Shown piece by piece: positions 40,712 through 49,332 of a DNA stretch of 61,864 nt; position 1 is the stretch's first letter, and each line of letters starts with the position of its first letter. A program made the position numbers and the translations under genes. The DNA comes from Gemmatimonadota bacterium. Lineage in GTDB: Bacteria; Gemmatimonadota; Gemmatimonadetes; Longimicrobiales; Gaopeijiaceae. Location: contig JABDLS010000095.1 of assembly GCA_013002885.1 (NCBI GenBank), positions 1 through 61,864 on the forward strand, read 5' to 3'. The notes under the pieces were generated by a model, which was not told where the DNA came from, made no database searches, and saw only the letters and a program-made list of their open reading frames with translations.

Positions 40712-41830
40712 ATGCGTGCTCTGAACGTGGCGTTCGTCGTGCAGGGGGAAGGTCGCGGGCACATGACCCAGGCCCTCGCCCTGGCCTCCTTCCTGCGAGA
40801 CGCCGGCCACGAGGTGGTGGAGGTGTTGGTGGGTCGCAGCCCTCATCGTCCCATCCCGGGGTACTTCGTGGATGGTATCCACGCGCCGGTACGGCCCTTC
40901 GAGGCTCCCGTCCAGGTAGCTGGGCCGGGGGGCCAGGGGCTTTCTCTCAGCCGCACCGTGGCCGACGCCATGCGGCGAAGCCCAGCCTTCTTCCGGTCCA
41001 TGGTGTCCATCGCGGAACGGACCGCCGACGCCGACGTCGTAGTGAACTTCCTCGACTTCCTCGGGGGCCTGTCCCGCAGGATCTTTCCGACGGACGTGCC
41101 GGCGCTGGCGGTAGCCCACAACTTCGTCTTCCTGCACCCGGATCTTCACGACGCCCCCGGTCCGGCGAGCGTGCGACGGGCCGTCATGGCCTACGCCCGG
41201 GCCACCGCCACCGGCTCCGAGCGGAAGGTGGCGCTCTCGTTCGGGGAGCTGCCGCCGCGCCCCGATCTGGGCCTGGAGGTCGCACCGCCACTCCTCCGCC
41301 CGGGCCTCGATTCCCTCGCCACTACCCAGGGTGACTACCTCCTCGCCTACGCGCTGAACCCCGGATACGCGGACACTCTGGCGGTGTGGCAGGATGGGAG
41401 AGTGGACGTCCCCGTGCACTGCTACGTCGAAGGTGGAGAAGAAGCGCTGACCAACGATCCACCAGAGGGCTTCAACGCCCACGAACTCGGCGACCGAGCC
41501 TTCCTGCGCCACCTTGCCGGGTGTCGCGCCTACGTGGGCTCCGCCGGCTTCGAGTCCCTCTGTGAGGCACATTTCCTGGGTAAGCCGGCCCTGGCCGTCC
41601 CCACCGAAGGTCAGTTCGAGCAGGTTCTCAACGCCTGGGACGCCGAGCGCTGTGGCGCGGCGCGCTCCGGCTCCTACGAAGATCTCGACGCATTCTGGCG
41701 TGACCCGGAACCGCCCACGGCAGAGCGGACAGCCGACTTTCGAGGCTGGGTGGCCCGGGCTCCGGGGTTGTTCATCGACACGGTCGAGCGGACCGCTGCC
41801 ACCGGGTCTCCTCGACTCGAGGAGAGCTGA
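40712..41830 (+). CDS. GT-B-fold glycosyltransferase-like protein (MJ1255 type)
   Basis: A 372-residue protein. The opening VAFVVQGEGRGHMTQALALASFL is the nucleotide-sugar transferase start of the MJ1255/VC2487 family, with a glycine-rich loop like that of MurG. The C-terminal Rossmann half holds CRAYVGSAGFESLCEAHFLGKPALAVPTEGQFEQVLNA, the usual donor-binding loop (GGF-x-S plus E..Q). No signal peptide or membrane helix is visible. The acceptor is unknown. The GNAT-fold gene follows at once, starting 2 bases after this stop. Confidence 0.85.
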   Translation: MRALNVAFVVQGEGRGHMTQALALASFLRDAGHEVVEVLVGRSPHRPIPGYFVDGIHAPVRPFEAPVQVAGPGGQGLSLSRTVADAMRRSPAFFRSMVSIAERTADADVVVNFLDFLGGLSRRIFPTDVPALAVAHNFVFLHPDLHDAPGPASVRRAVMAYARATATGSERKVALSFGELPPRPDLGLEVAPPLLRPGLDSLATTQGDYLLAYALNPGYADTLAVWQDGRVDVPVHCYVEGGEEALTNDPPEGFNAHELGDRAFLRHLAGCRAYVGSAGFESLCEAHFLGKPALAVPTEGQFEQVLNAWDAERCGAARSGSYEDLDAFWRDPEPPTAERTADFRGWVARAPGLFIDTVERTAATGSPRLEES

Positions 41831-41831
41831 G

Positions 41832-42956
41832 GTGACCCTCGAGGTCTCCGAGGTCTCCGGACGCTTTGGCACCGACCGCTTCGTTGGCGTTCCTTGGGCG
41901 ATCCTTGCCGACCATGCGAGATGGGTGCCTCCACTGCGGGCGGTGGTGAAGGACGCCCTCGACGCGAAGCGAAATCCGTTCTATCGGAACGCGTCCCGAG
42001 CCCTCTTCATCGCCGAGCGCGACGGCCGACCCGTTGGGCGCATCGCCGCCATCGAGAACCGAAGCCACAACCGACACCACCACGACCGCGTGGGCTTCTT
42101 CGGCTTCTTCGACTCCATCGATGACCCCGAAGTGGCAGCCGCTCTCCTCGAGCGCGCAGAGAGCTGGCTGCGGGAGCGTGGCCTAGAGGCTGCAAGGGGG
42201 CCGGTCAGTCCCTCGCTCAACCACGAAGCCGGGCTCCTGGTGGAGGGCTTCGAGCGACAGCCGGTGATCATGACCCCCTGGAATCCGCCCTACTACGGGG
42301 CCCTGCTCGCCGGGGCCGGGTACGTGAAGGTGAGGGATCTACTCGGTTACGACGTCCCCGCCGAAGGCAAACTCGCGGTCCCTCCCCGCCTCAAGCGCAT
42401 GGCCGAGCGAGCGAAGAAGCGAAGCGGCGTGCACTTCAGGAAACTCGACGTCGACAACCTCGAGAACGAAGCTCGACACGCCCTCGACCTCTACTGCGAC
42501 GCTTGGTCCGACAACTGGGGGTTCGTCCCTCCTGACTGGGCTGAGTTCTGGCACACGGCCCGCGACCTCAAGCAGGTCATCGCGCGGGAGTTTTCGTTCG
42601 TGGCCGAGATCGACGGAGAGATGGTTGGCGTCATGATGGTGGCCCGGGACATCAACCGGGTTCTCCCCGACATCCCCTCCGGCCGCATATGGCCCTGGAA
42701 CATCGCCAAGATCCTGACCCGCCTCCCGAAGGTCCAATGGGGCCGGATTGTTCTACTCGGTCTGCGTAACGACTACCGCCACCGCGGGCTCTTTCCCCTG
42801 TTCGCGTACGAAGCCGCCCGTAGGGCCGAGGAGCTCGGCTTCGAAGGGGCAGAAGCGTCGTGGATCCTCGAGGAGAACGAAGCCCTGAGAGCCCCACTCG
42901 AGGCGATGGATCTCGAGCCGTACAAGAGGTGGCGCATCTACGAGAAGCCCATCTGA
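41832..42956 (+). CDS. GNAT-fold protein of unknown function
   Basis: A 374-residue protein with GTG start at 41832, directly after the glycosyltransferase stop. Two GNAT-like halves are suggested. The first has FYRNASRALFIAERDGRPVGRIAAIENR and SLNHEAGLLVEGFERQPVIMTPWNPPYY. The second has VAEIDGEMVGVMMVARDINRV and GLRNDYRHRGLFPLFAYEAARRA, which looks like the acetyl-CoA loop. It resembles a widespread, uncharacterised group of about 370 residues (YghO-like). Coupling with the glycosyltransferase suggests action on the same glycan or lipid. This role is inference. Confidence 0.78.
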   Translation: MTLEVSEVSGRFGTDRFVGVPWAILADHARWVPPLRAVVKDALDAKRNPFYRNASRALFIAERDGRPVGRIAAIENRSHNRHHHDRVGFFGFFDSIDDPEVAAALLERAESWLRERGLEAARGPVSPSLNHEAGLLVEGFERQPVIMTPWNPPYYGALLAGAGYVKVRDLLGYDVPAEGKLAVPPRLKRMAERAKKRSGVHFRKLDVDNLENEARHALDLYCDAWSDNWGFVPPDWAEFWHTARDLKQVIAREFSFVAEIDGEMVGVMMVARDINRVLPDIPSGRIWPWNIAKILTRLPKVQWGRIVLLGLRNDYRHRGLFPLFAYEAARRAEELGFEGAEASWILEENEALRAPLEAMDLEPYKRWRIYEKPI

Positions 42957-42967
42957 AACCAGGCGAC

Positions 42968-43007
42968 CATACATCCGTAGGTGACATATATCGACCACGG
43001 ATGTATG
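42968..43007. promoter_or_regulatory. Operator-like inverted repeat upstream of padR
   Basis: CATACATCCGT at 42968-42978 is mirrored perfectly by ACGGATGTATG at 42997-43007. The 18-base spacer contains the AT-rich CATATAT (42985-42991), a likely -10 element. PadR regulators bind dyads with TACAT/ATGTA half-sites, and this one lies 55 bases before the padR start, so autorepression of the padR-permease unit is the simplest reading. It also begins 12 bases after the upstream GNAT gene. Confidence 0.72.
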
Positions 43008-43061
43008 ACCCTGGCCGGCGACTGTCCGCTCCGGGAGTCATCCCGCACCGCTGGGTGCACG

Positions 43062-43403
43062 GTGCACGAAGACAAGCTCTCCGACCTCCTTCCGCTGACC
43101 CCCACCGTCTTCCACATGCTGGTGGCACTCTCAGCGGGTCCAACCCACGGATACGCCATCGCCCAGGAGGTCGAGGAGCTCACTCACGGCCAGCTCGTGC
43201 TCGGTCCGGGCACCCTGTACGGATCCCTCCAGCGCATGGTGGCCTCCGACCTCATCGAGGAAGCGGCAAACCCTGGTGACGATGGGCTTCATGCCGAACG
43301 CCGGCGCTACTACCGGATTACCGGGCTGGGCTCGGCGGCGCTGAGGGCAGAGGCCGAGCGGTTGGCGAGGGCGGTCGATGCCGTCCGGGAGCGACTGGGG
43401 TGA
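43062..43403 (+). CDS. PadR family transcriptional regulator
   Basis: About 113 residues when started at GTG 43062. An open frame runs back to 42981, but it would cross the operator-like repeat. The winged-helix reads LTPTVFHMLVALSAGPTHGYAIAQEVEEL, then GPGTLYGSLQRMVASDLIEEA and RRRYYRITGLGSAALRAEAERL, the PadR core. In Acidobacteria and Gemmatimonadota such small PadR proteins are routinely paired with ADOP permeases. Here the stop overlaps the permease start (GTGA at 43400-43403), so they are co-translated. Confidence 0.9.
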   Translation: MHEDKLSDLLPLTPTVFHMLVALSAGPTHGYAIAQEVEELTHGQLVLGPGTLYGSLQRMVASDLIEEAANPGDDGLHAERRRYYRITGLGSAALRAEAERLARAVDAVRERLG

Positions 43404-46147
43404 GCAGGACGCCCGGCACCGATCGGGGCTCTGGACCACCGGAGGTCGAGCGTCCGGACCGTGACCCGTCGCAAGTCCGAGACCGCTTGCGCACCCTCTA
43501 CCGTCGGCTCCTGGCCTTCTACCCGACGGACTTCCGAGACCGATTCGGAGCCGACCTACTGCAGGCGTTCGACGATCGGCGCGGCGAGCCTCGCTTCCAG
43601 GGCACCACAGGAGGCCTGCGCCTCATAGCCTTTCTCACGCGCGACTTCATGACATCGGTCCCATTGGCACGGCCGCGGACCCATCGACGGGGAATTGACC
43701 TGATGATCAACGACGTGTTCCGGGACCTGCGCTTCAGCCTCCACATGCTGGTGAAGAATCCCATGTTCACCGTGGCGGCCGTCGTGACGCTCGCCCTTGG
43801 AATCGGCTTGAACGCCGCCACCTTTTCCGCCGTCCACGGAATTCTCCTGCGGCCGCTTCCGGGTACCGAGAACCCCGACGAGCTGGTGCAGATCTACCGT
43901 GAGTGGGCGGGAATCGAGTATGGGTCCAACTCGGTGCCCCACTACCAGGACGTGCGGGACCGAACCGACGACGTCTTCGAGAACGTCGCGTCGTGGTTCT
44001 TCGAGCCCTTGTCCATAGCGGCTGACGGTCAGAACGAGCGGACCATGGGCCTGGTGGTGTCGGCCAACTTCTTTCAGACGTACGGCGTGGAACCCGTCGT
44101 GGGTCGTGCCTTCATTCCCGGCGTCGAGGATCAGGGCCCAGGCGCCCACCCGGTAGCCGTCATCAGCAACGGTTTCTGGCAAGCGCGCTTCGGCGGTGAC
44201 CCCGGCATCGTGGGACGGTCCATCACACTCAATGGACACCCGTTCCAGATCGTCGGAGTGACGCCAGCCGACTTCAACGGACCCCTGTCCATCGCCGAGC
44301 CACCCATCTTCATCCCCCTCATGATGACCAACGTCGTCCGGCCGGGATTCGATGTGCTGAGCGCGCGGGGCAGCAACAGCATGAACGCCATCGGCAGGAT
44401 GCGCGACGGTGTCACGCTCGAGCGTGTTACCGAGAGGATGGACGTGGTCCTCAACCAACTTCGGGAGGAATACCCGAGCTCCTATGACGATCAGTTGGGA
44501 ACGACGCTGGTGCTCCAGAACGAGGCGGGCATCCACCCGTCCTTCGGGGCTGCCCAGATGGGGATGAGCACGGTCATGATGGCCGTGGTCGGACTTCTCC
44601 TGCTTCTAGCCTGCGTCAATGTGGCCAATCTCTTCCTGGCCCGGGCGCGCGACCGGCGACGCGAGATGGGTATTCGCCTGAGTCTCGGGGCGAGTCGGGG
44701 CCGGATCATCCAGCAGCTCCTCACCGAGAGCCTCACGTTCAGCTTCGTGGCAGGCGTGGCGGGGCTGGGCATAGCGAACGTCTCCGTCGGCCTGCTCGCC
44801 GCGTTCCGTCCACCCATCGACGGCCCATGGGCAGTGGGCATCGAGATGGACACGACCGTACTGCTCTTCACCGCAACGGTCTCCCTGGCAGCCGGGTTCG
44901 CCTTCGGGATGGCCCCGGCGCTACAGGCCGCGAAGACAGACACTGCGGCGTCCGTGAAGGGAGTGGGCGGCAAGGTGGGGCGCTCGCGCATGAGTAGCGG
45001 TCTCGTGGTGGCGCAGATCGCCTTGTCTCTCATCCTGTTGACCAGCGCCGGGCTCTTTCTGCGGAGTCTTCAGTCCGCGACCCGGATCGATCCCGGGTTC
45101 GACGATCCGGCCAACCTCGTCATGGCTTCCGTCGACCCCCAGCTCCAGGGCTACGACGAGGCCCAGGCTCGCGACTTCTGGGATCGGATCCTAGAAGAAG
45201 TCGTTCGGATGCCGGAGGTCGCCTCCGTTGCACTCACCAGCACGCCGCCCTTGGGACTCAACTCCAGCGACCGAGGCGTGGTGATCCCCGGCTACGAGTT
45301 TGCCGAGAACGAGCGCTCGAGCCTTCGCTACGGCTACGTCAGCGAAGGGTACGTGGAGACCATGGGCATCGATCTTCTCGAGGGGCGATCCTTCACCGAG
45401 GCCGACGCCGCCGATGCTCCACCCGTGATGGTGATCAACCGTCGCTTCGCCGACCGCTTCTGGCCCGACGAGTCCGCGTTGGGCAAGACCGTGGAAACCG
45501 CGGGGTCGGCGTGGACCGTCGTGGGAGTGGTGGAGACCGGGAAGTACGGGAGTCTCGGAGAAGACCCGACCGAGTTCATGTACATGCCCCACAGGCAGCG
45601 CTTCCAGTCGGACCTCACCTTGGTGGCCCGAACTCCGGCCGATCCTCAGCCGGTGATGCAGAACGTCCGCACACTCGTGCGGAGTATGGACCCCGACATG
45701 CCGGTCTACGACGTCCGCACCATGGAGGACCACATGGGCATCGCCCTCCTCCCGGCGCGTCTCGGCGGTACCGTGCTCGGCATCTTCGGGCTGTTGGGCC
45801 TCGTCCTGGCAGCGGTGGGCATCTACGGCGTCATGGCGTATTCGGTCTCTCAGCGAAGGCGCGAGCTGAGCATCCGCGTGGCCATGGGAGCCGATAGCGG
45901 GTCTGTGGTGCGGCTGGTGCTCGGGGAGGGTCTCAAGCTCGCCGTCATCGGAACCGTGGTCGGCCTCGTAGCGGCACTGGGTGCCGCCCGCCTCGTCCAG
46001 GGTCTTCTCTACGACGTGAGCGCCGTGGACCCGGTTGCGTTCAGCCTTGTGCCGGCGACGCTGCTGGCCGTGGCGCTACTGGCCGTCTATGTACCGGCGC
46101 GAAGAGCGGCGTCGGTGGATCCGATCGGGGCGTTGAAGGCGGAATGA
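43400..46147 (+). CDS. ADOP-type (MacB/FtsX-fold) ABC transporter permease
   Basis: A 915-residue permease of the acidobacterial duplicated orphan type. A cytosolic N-terminal segment (about 25-95, LRTLYRRLLAFYPTDFRDRFG) precedes the first MacB-like half. The helix-plus-periplasmic domain starts with LHMLVKNPMFTVAAVVTLALGIGLNAATF. Two FtsX modules follow (VVGLLLLLACVNVANLFLARA at about 400 and IFGLLGLVLAAVGIYGVMAYS at about 795). No ATPase gene is adjacent, as usual for this family. The substrate is unknown; export of lipophilic or antimicrobial compounds is the common guess. Controlled with padR. Confidence 0.93.
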   Translation: MSRTPGTDRGSGPPEVERPDRDPSQVRDRLRTLYRRLLAFYPTDFRDRFGADLLQAFDDRRGEPRFQGTTGGLRLIAFLTRDFMTSVPLARPRTHRRGIDLMINDVFRDLRFSLHMLVKNPMFTVAAVVTLALGIGLNAATFSAVHGILLRPLPGTENPDELVQIYREWAGIEYGSNSVPHYQDVRDRTDDVFENVASWFFEPLSIAADGQNERTMGLVVSANFFQTYGVEPVVGRAFIPGVEDQGPGAHPVAVISNGFWQARFGGDPGIVGRSITLNGHPFQIVGVTPADFNGPLSIAEPPIFIPLMMTNVVRPGFDVLSARGSNSMNAIGRMRDGVTLERVTERMDVVLNQLREEYPSSYDDQLGTTLVLQNEAGIHPSFGAAQMGMSTVMMAVVGLLLLLACVNVANLFLARARDRRREMGIRLSLGASRGRIIQQLLTESLTFSFVAGVAGLGIANVSVGLLAAFRPPIDGPWAVGIEMDTTVLLFTATVSLAAGFAFGMAPALQAAKTDTAASVKGVGGKVGRSRMSSGLVVAQIALSLILLTSAGLFLRSLQSATRIDPGFDDPANLVMASVDPQLQGYDEAQARDFWDRILEEVVRMPEVASVALTSTPPLGLNSSDRGVVIPGYEFAENERSSLRYGYVSEGYVETMGIDLLEGRSFTEADAADAPPVMVINRRFADRFWPDESALGKTVETAGSAWTVVGVVETGKYGSLGEDPTEFMYMPHRQRFQSDLTLVARTPADPQPVMQNVRTLVRSMDPDMPVYDVRTMEDHMGIALLPARLGGTVLGIFGLLGLVLAAVGIYGVMAYSVSQRRRELSIRVAMGADSGSVVRLVLGEGLKLAVIGTVVGLVAALGAARLVQGLLYDVSAVDPVAFSLVPATLLAVALLAVYVPARRAASVDPIGALKAE

Positions 46148-46164
46148 GGGGGGACGTGGCCTTC

Positions 46165-46956
46165 TCACTCCTGTTGCCTATAGCCCCCCATCTCTCCCAG
46201 CAAGTCGAAGAACGCTACGATGCCGAGTCCCAGGACAACCACGAAGATGAGCAGGGAGAGCGTCACGGCCGCGTGGTCGAGCCAACTCCCATCCGTGGCC
46301 GATGAGCCTTGATAGCCGCGACCCGCTTGCTTGAGGTCGTGGGGCCGCCACCCCATCTGCGCCAACACTTCCACCACCGCGGGCGGCAGTCGATCAACGT
46401 CTCTCGCCCGCGACGGAAGGACTCGCACCAACTCGCCGGCATCTCTCCCCCGGAATCGATTCAGAAAGATCGCGATCGGAGCCTCGTAGGCGGCGTCGCG
46501 GCTTCCGGACAGGAAGAGGTACTTCCCCGCACTCAAGAGATCACCCATTTCGAGTAGCACCCGGCCGTACCGTTCATACAGCTCGGGGTGGTACTGCTGC
46601 GAGGCCAATGTGCCCTGAAGGATCTCTTTGGCACGCCAGAGCTCACCCCGGTTCAGAGCCGACTCAGCCTTGGCGAACGTCCTGGACGGGACCCAACTGC
46701 CGTGCGACCTCGAATCGTCGGCGCCTGGCGCGGTGTCCTCCTCCGAGTCCCTCCCACGCCGGCGGTCTCCTCTCCAGCGATTGACGATCGCCATCAGCAG
46801 GCAGAGGGGGATGATGATGACGGCCAGCAGCGTCAACGACGCTACTGCCGCCACGCCCACCGGTCGACCCCGGAACATCATCCAGAGCGTCGCAACAACG
46901 AAGGCGGTGCCCGTCGCCAGGGCCGCCATCTCGGGCCGCCGTAGTCTCTGCGTCAT
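46165..46956 (-). CDS. DUF6584-like protein with membrane helices
   Basis: A 263-residue protein. Two N-terminal helices (about 12-30 and 33-58) flank the membrane, a polar region follows, then a helical repeat part LNRGELWRAKEILQGTLASQQYHPELYERYGRVLLEMGDLLSAGKYLFLSG, which has the TPR-like pattern of DUF6584. One more C-terminal helix (about 230-252) ends the protein. No catalytic motif is visible. It converges with the permease gene with a 17-base gap. Confidence 0.75.
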   Translation of the reverse strand: MTQRLRRPEMAALATGTAFVVATLWMMFRGRPVGVAAVASLTLLAVIIIPLCLLMAIVNRWRGDRRRGRDSEEDTAPGADDSRSHGSWVPSRTFAKAESALNRGELWRAKEILQGTLASQQYHPELYERYGRVLLEMGDLLSAGKYLFLSGSRDAAYEAPIAIFLNRFRGRDAGELVRVLPSRARDVDRLPPAVVEVLAQMGWRPHDLKQAGRGYQGSSATDGSWLDHAAVTLSLLIFVVVLGLGIVAFFDLLGEMGGYRQQE

Positions 46957-47149
46957 GATCGGGGCCCGACGATCGGTTATCCGGCGGGGCGTGTCGCGAA
47001 GGCGAACAGCTCACCCAGTGTAATTTCCGGATGCCACCTCGACAGCCACGGTTGCGGTACGGCCCCGGGCCGCTCATTAGCCAGTACGTTATGCATCGGT
47101 CTGCCCACCTCCGAAGGCTCACGCCGAAGTCCTGCAGCTGCCCGCGCCC

Positions 47150-49186
47150 CTACCCGTCGGTCATCGGCCTCCCCCTCGAGTGCATCTCGAACCACTTCCG
47201 TAGGAAGAGCTGGGTGCGGAGGAAGTTCGACGGGTTGCTCGACGTTCCGTGCCACTCGTCCTGGAAACGGATCATGGCGGTAGGCACGCCCAGTACCTTG
47301 AGCGCCGCGTAGTATTCCTCGGTCTGAGGCATGGGCGTCCGGAGATCGTTCTCACCGGTCATGAGCATGGTGGGCGTCGCCACGTTGCCCACGTACATGA
47401 GCGGCGAACGGCGGAGGTGTTCGCTCGGGTCGTCCCAGGGGAAGTTCTCGAAGTTCCGGTACCAGCCGATTCCGTCGGTGGTGCCGACGAAGGACAGCCA
47501 GTTCGTCACGGGACAGTTCGCCGAGGCGGCGGCGAAGCGATCGGTGTGGCCGACCACCCACGAGGTCAGAACGCCACCACCGGAGCAGCCATAGACGAAC
47601 ATGTTGTCTTCGTCGATGTAGCCCTGATCGATGACGTGGTCGACACCGTTCATCAGGTCGTCGAAGTCCTTGCCGGGATACGCATTCTTGATGGCGTTGC
47701 CGAACGCGCTTCCGTAGCCGGAGCTACCTCGTGGATTGGTATACAGGATGACGTAGCCGTTCGCGGCATGCTCCTGCCATCCGAAGTTGAAGCCCACGTT
47801 GTACATCCCATGCGGACCGCCGTGGATGGAGAGCATGAGGGGGTACTGCCGATTCGGATCGAAGTCCGGCGGCTTCACGATCCATCCCTGGATCTGGTAG
47901 TCGTCCACCGACTCGTACCAGATCTCTTCCACCTCGCCGAGGGTCACCCCCACGAGGACGTCGTCGTTGACCCGCGTGAGCTGGTTGCGTGCTTCCGGAT
48001 CCGACAGGTCGAAGGCCACGATATCACTGGGGACCTGCGGGGCGCTGAACGTGCCCACGGCTCGACCGTTGTCGCTGAAGGAGCTGAGGGCGAACATATG
48101 CTCGCCGTCGGAGAGCTGCCGTACGCCGCCGTCCACCGACGCGAAGTGCAGGTTGCGCGTCCCTTCCGAGCTCACGGTGAGGTACAGTCCGCTTCCATCA
48201 TTGGCCCACTCCATGCCATTGATGGAGCGGTCGAAGTCGCCCGAGATGAGTCGGGGATTCGACCCGTCGCGGTTCATGAGGTAGATGCCCGAATTCCGAT
48301 ACGTGTCGTCGTGGAAGTCCGCGCCCCGGTACGCGATGAGGTCGCCAAGGGGCGACGGTAGTGGGCTCGAGTCCTGACCCCGTCGCGTCGTGAGCTGACG
48401 GATCTGCTCGGACGCCACATCGACGGAATAGACCTCGGACTCCCTCCAGGTCAGCTCCGCGTCCTCCGTTCGCAACGAGGAGAACACGAGCTCCCGGCCA
48501 TCGGGCGTCCATTCGCCTGTCGAGTGATTCCAGTCGCCGTCAGTCAGCTGCCGCGCCGTCCCGCCGATCGCTGGAACCACGAAGATGTGGCGCCAACCCT
48601 CGTCCACGTACCCTACACGATCCTGCCGGTAGTCGGCCCGGGTCACGACCTTGGGGGACGCCGTCCACTCGGCTCCGTCGGGTCGGCCTGGGGGTGAAAC
48701 GGTGAAGGCCGGCTCGCCGTCCACGTTCATGCTGAAGGAGAGCTGCTCACCGTCGGGAGACCAGCGGATCCCACTCGGGCTCTTGGTAAGGCGCGTCACC
48801 TGGCTCGTCGCGCCTTCGTCGTCCATCCAGCGGACGAAGATCTGACTCCCGCTCGGCTCTCCGCTCGCGGTGTACGCGATCCGGGTTCCGTCAGGCGACC
48901 AGATCGGTCCCGACCCGTCCACGAGGAAGCGGTTCTTCGACCCATCGGCATTCATGATCCAGACAGACGACTCCCTGCTGTCGTTCATCTTGTCGACCCA
49001 CCCACGGGTGTAGACGATCTCGGTGCCGTCCGGAGATATCTGTGGATTCGAGACGCTCTCGAGCTCGAGGTAAATCTCGAGATCGATGGTCTTGATATCG
49101 GCGGCCTGAGCTTCGGCGTGGACCGGCGCGAGTAACGCCAGGCCCAGGGAAGCAACAGTAGTCAGAAAAGATGCGCGCGTGATCAT
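47150..49186 (-). CDS. Secreted S9 family prolyl-oligopeptidase-like peptidase
   Basis: A 678-residue protein with a signal peptide (ALLAPVHAEAQA). The N-terminal beta-propeller is made of WD40-like/TolB repeats (ISPDGTEIVYTRG, WSPDGTRIAYTA, WTPDGRELVFSS). The C-terminal alpha/beta hydrolase has SIHGGPHGMYN, the nucleophile Ser in YGCSGGGVLTSW (a C instead of the more usual G before the Ser), Asp in TGENDLRTP and His in DEWHGTSSNPSN. It would cleave oligopeptides in the periplasm. The start at 49186 (ATG) fits the signal peptide; upstream frame is non-coding. Confidence 0.93.
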   Translation of the reverse strand: MITRASFLTTVASLGLALLAPVHAEAQAADIKTIDLEIYLELESVSNPQISPDGTEIVYTRGWVDKMNDSRESSVWIMNADGSKNRFLVDGSGPIWSPDGTRIAYTASGEPSGSQIFVRWMDDEGATSQVTRLTKSPSGIRWSPDGEQLSFSMNVDGEPAFTVSPPGRPDGAEWTASPKVVTRADYRQDRVGYVDEGWRHIFVVPAIGGTARQLTDGDWNHSTGEWTPDGRELVFSSLRTEDAELTWRESEVYSVDVASEQIRQLTTRRGQDSSPLPSPLGDLIAYRGADFHDDTYRNSGIYLMNRDGSNPRLISGDFDRSINGMEWANDGSGLYLTVSSEGTRNLHFASVDGGVRQLSDGEHMFALSSFSDNGRAVGTFSAPQVPSDIVAFDLSDPEARNQLTRVNDDVLVGVTLGEVEEIWYESVDDYQIQGWIVKPPDFDPNRQYPLMLSIHGGPHGMYNVGFNFGWQEHAANGYVILYTNPRGSSGYGSAFGNAIKNAYPGKDFDDLMNGVDHVIDQGYIDEDNMFVYGCSGGGVLTSWVVGHTDRFAAASANCPVTNWLSFVGTTDGIGWYRNFENFPWDDPSEHLRRSPLMYVGNVATPTMLMTGENDLRTPMPQTEEYYAALKVLGVPTAMIRFQDEWHGTSSNPSNFLRTQLFLRKWFEMHSRGRPMTDG

Positions 49187-49332
49187 GCCGAGCCTCGTTG
49201 CTGCGTGTGGACGGTCCCCTCTGGCCGGCGGCGCTTGTCGGCTGCGTCGTCTACCCGAGGCGGGACGCCAAGCTAGGGCCGGTTGCCGATCGTCGCGAGA
49301 GGTGAGGTCGCGTCTTCCACTGTGGAGGTCGC

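Noticed and set aside
40647-40724. 25-codon plus-strand frame overlapping the glycosyltransferase start, with AAGGGGG before it
   Set aside because: Too short and no conserved features visible; could be a leader peptide but I cannot support it.
38977-41334. Long plus-strand open frame opposite lpdA running into the glycosyltransferase gene
   Set aside because: lpdA and the glycosyltransferase show clear family motifs in their own frames; the long frame has none and is a GC-bias artefact.
41514-41831. Extension of the GNAT-fold frame into the glycosyltransferase gene
   Set aside because: Those residues are a shadow of the glycosyltransferase; GTG 41832 is a well-placed start.
42981-43061. 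Upstream start for padR at 42981
   Set aside because: It would place the operator-like dyad inside the coding region, and the extra residues do not belong to the PadR fold.
46957-47149. Possible sigma-54-like site or small gene in the gap
   Set aside because: The TGGCA-like match lacks the correctly spaced TTGC part and the minus-strand frame is an overlap artefact with no motifs.
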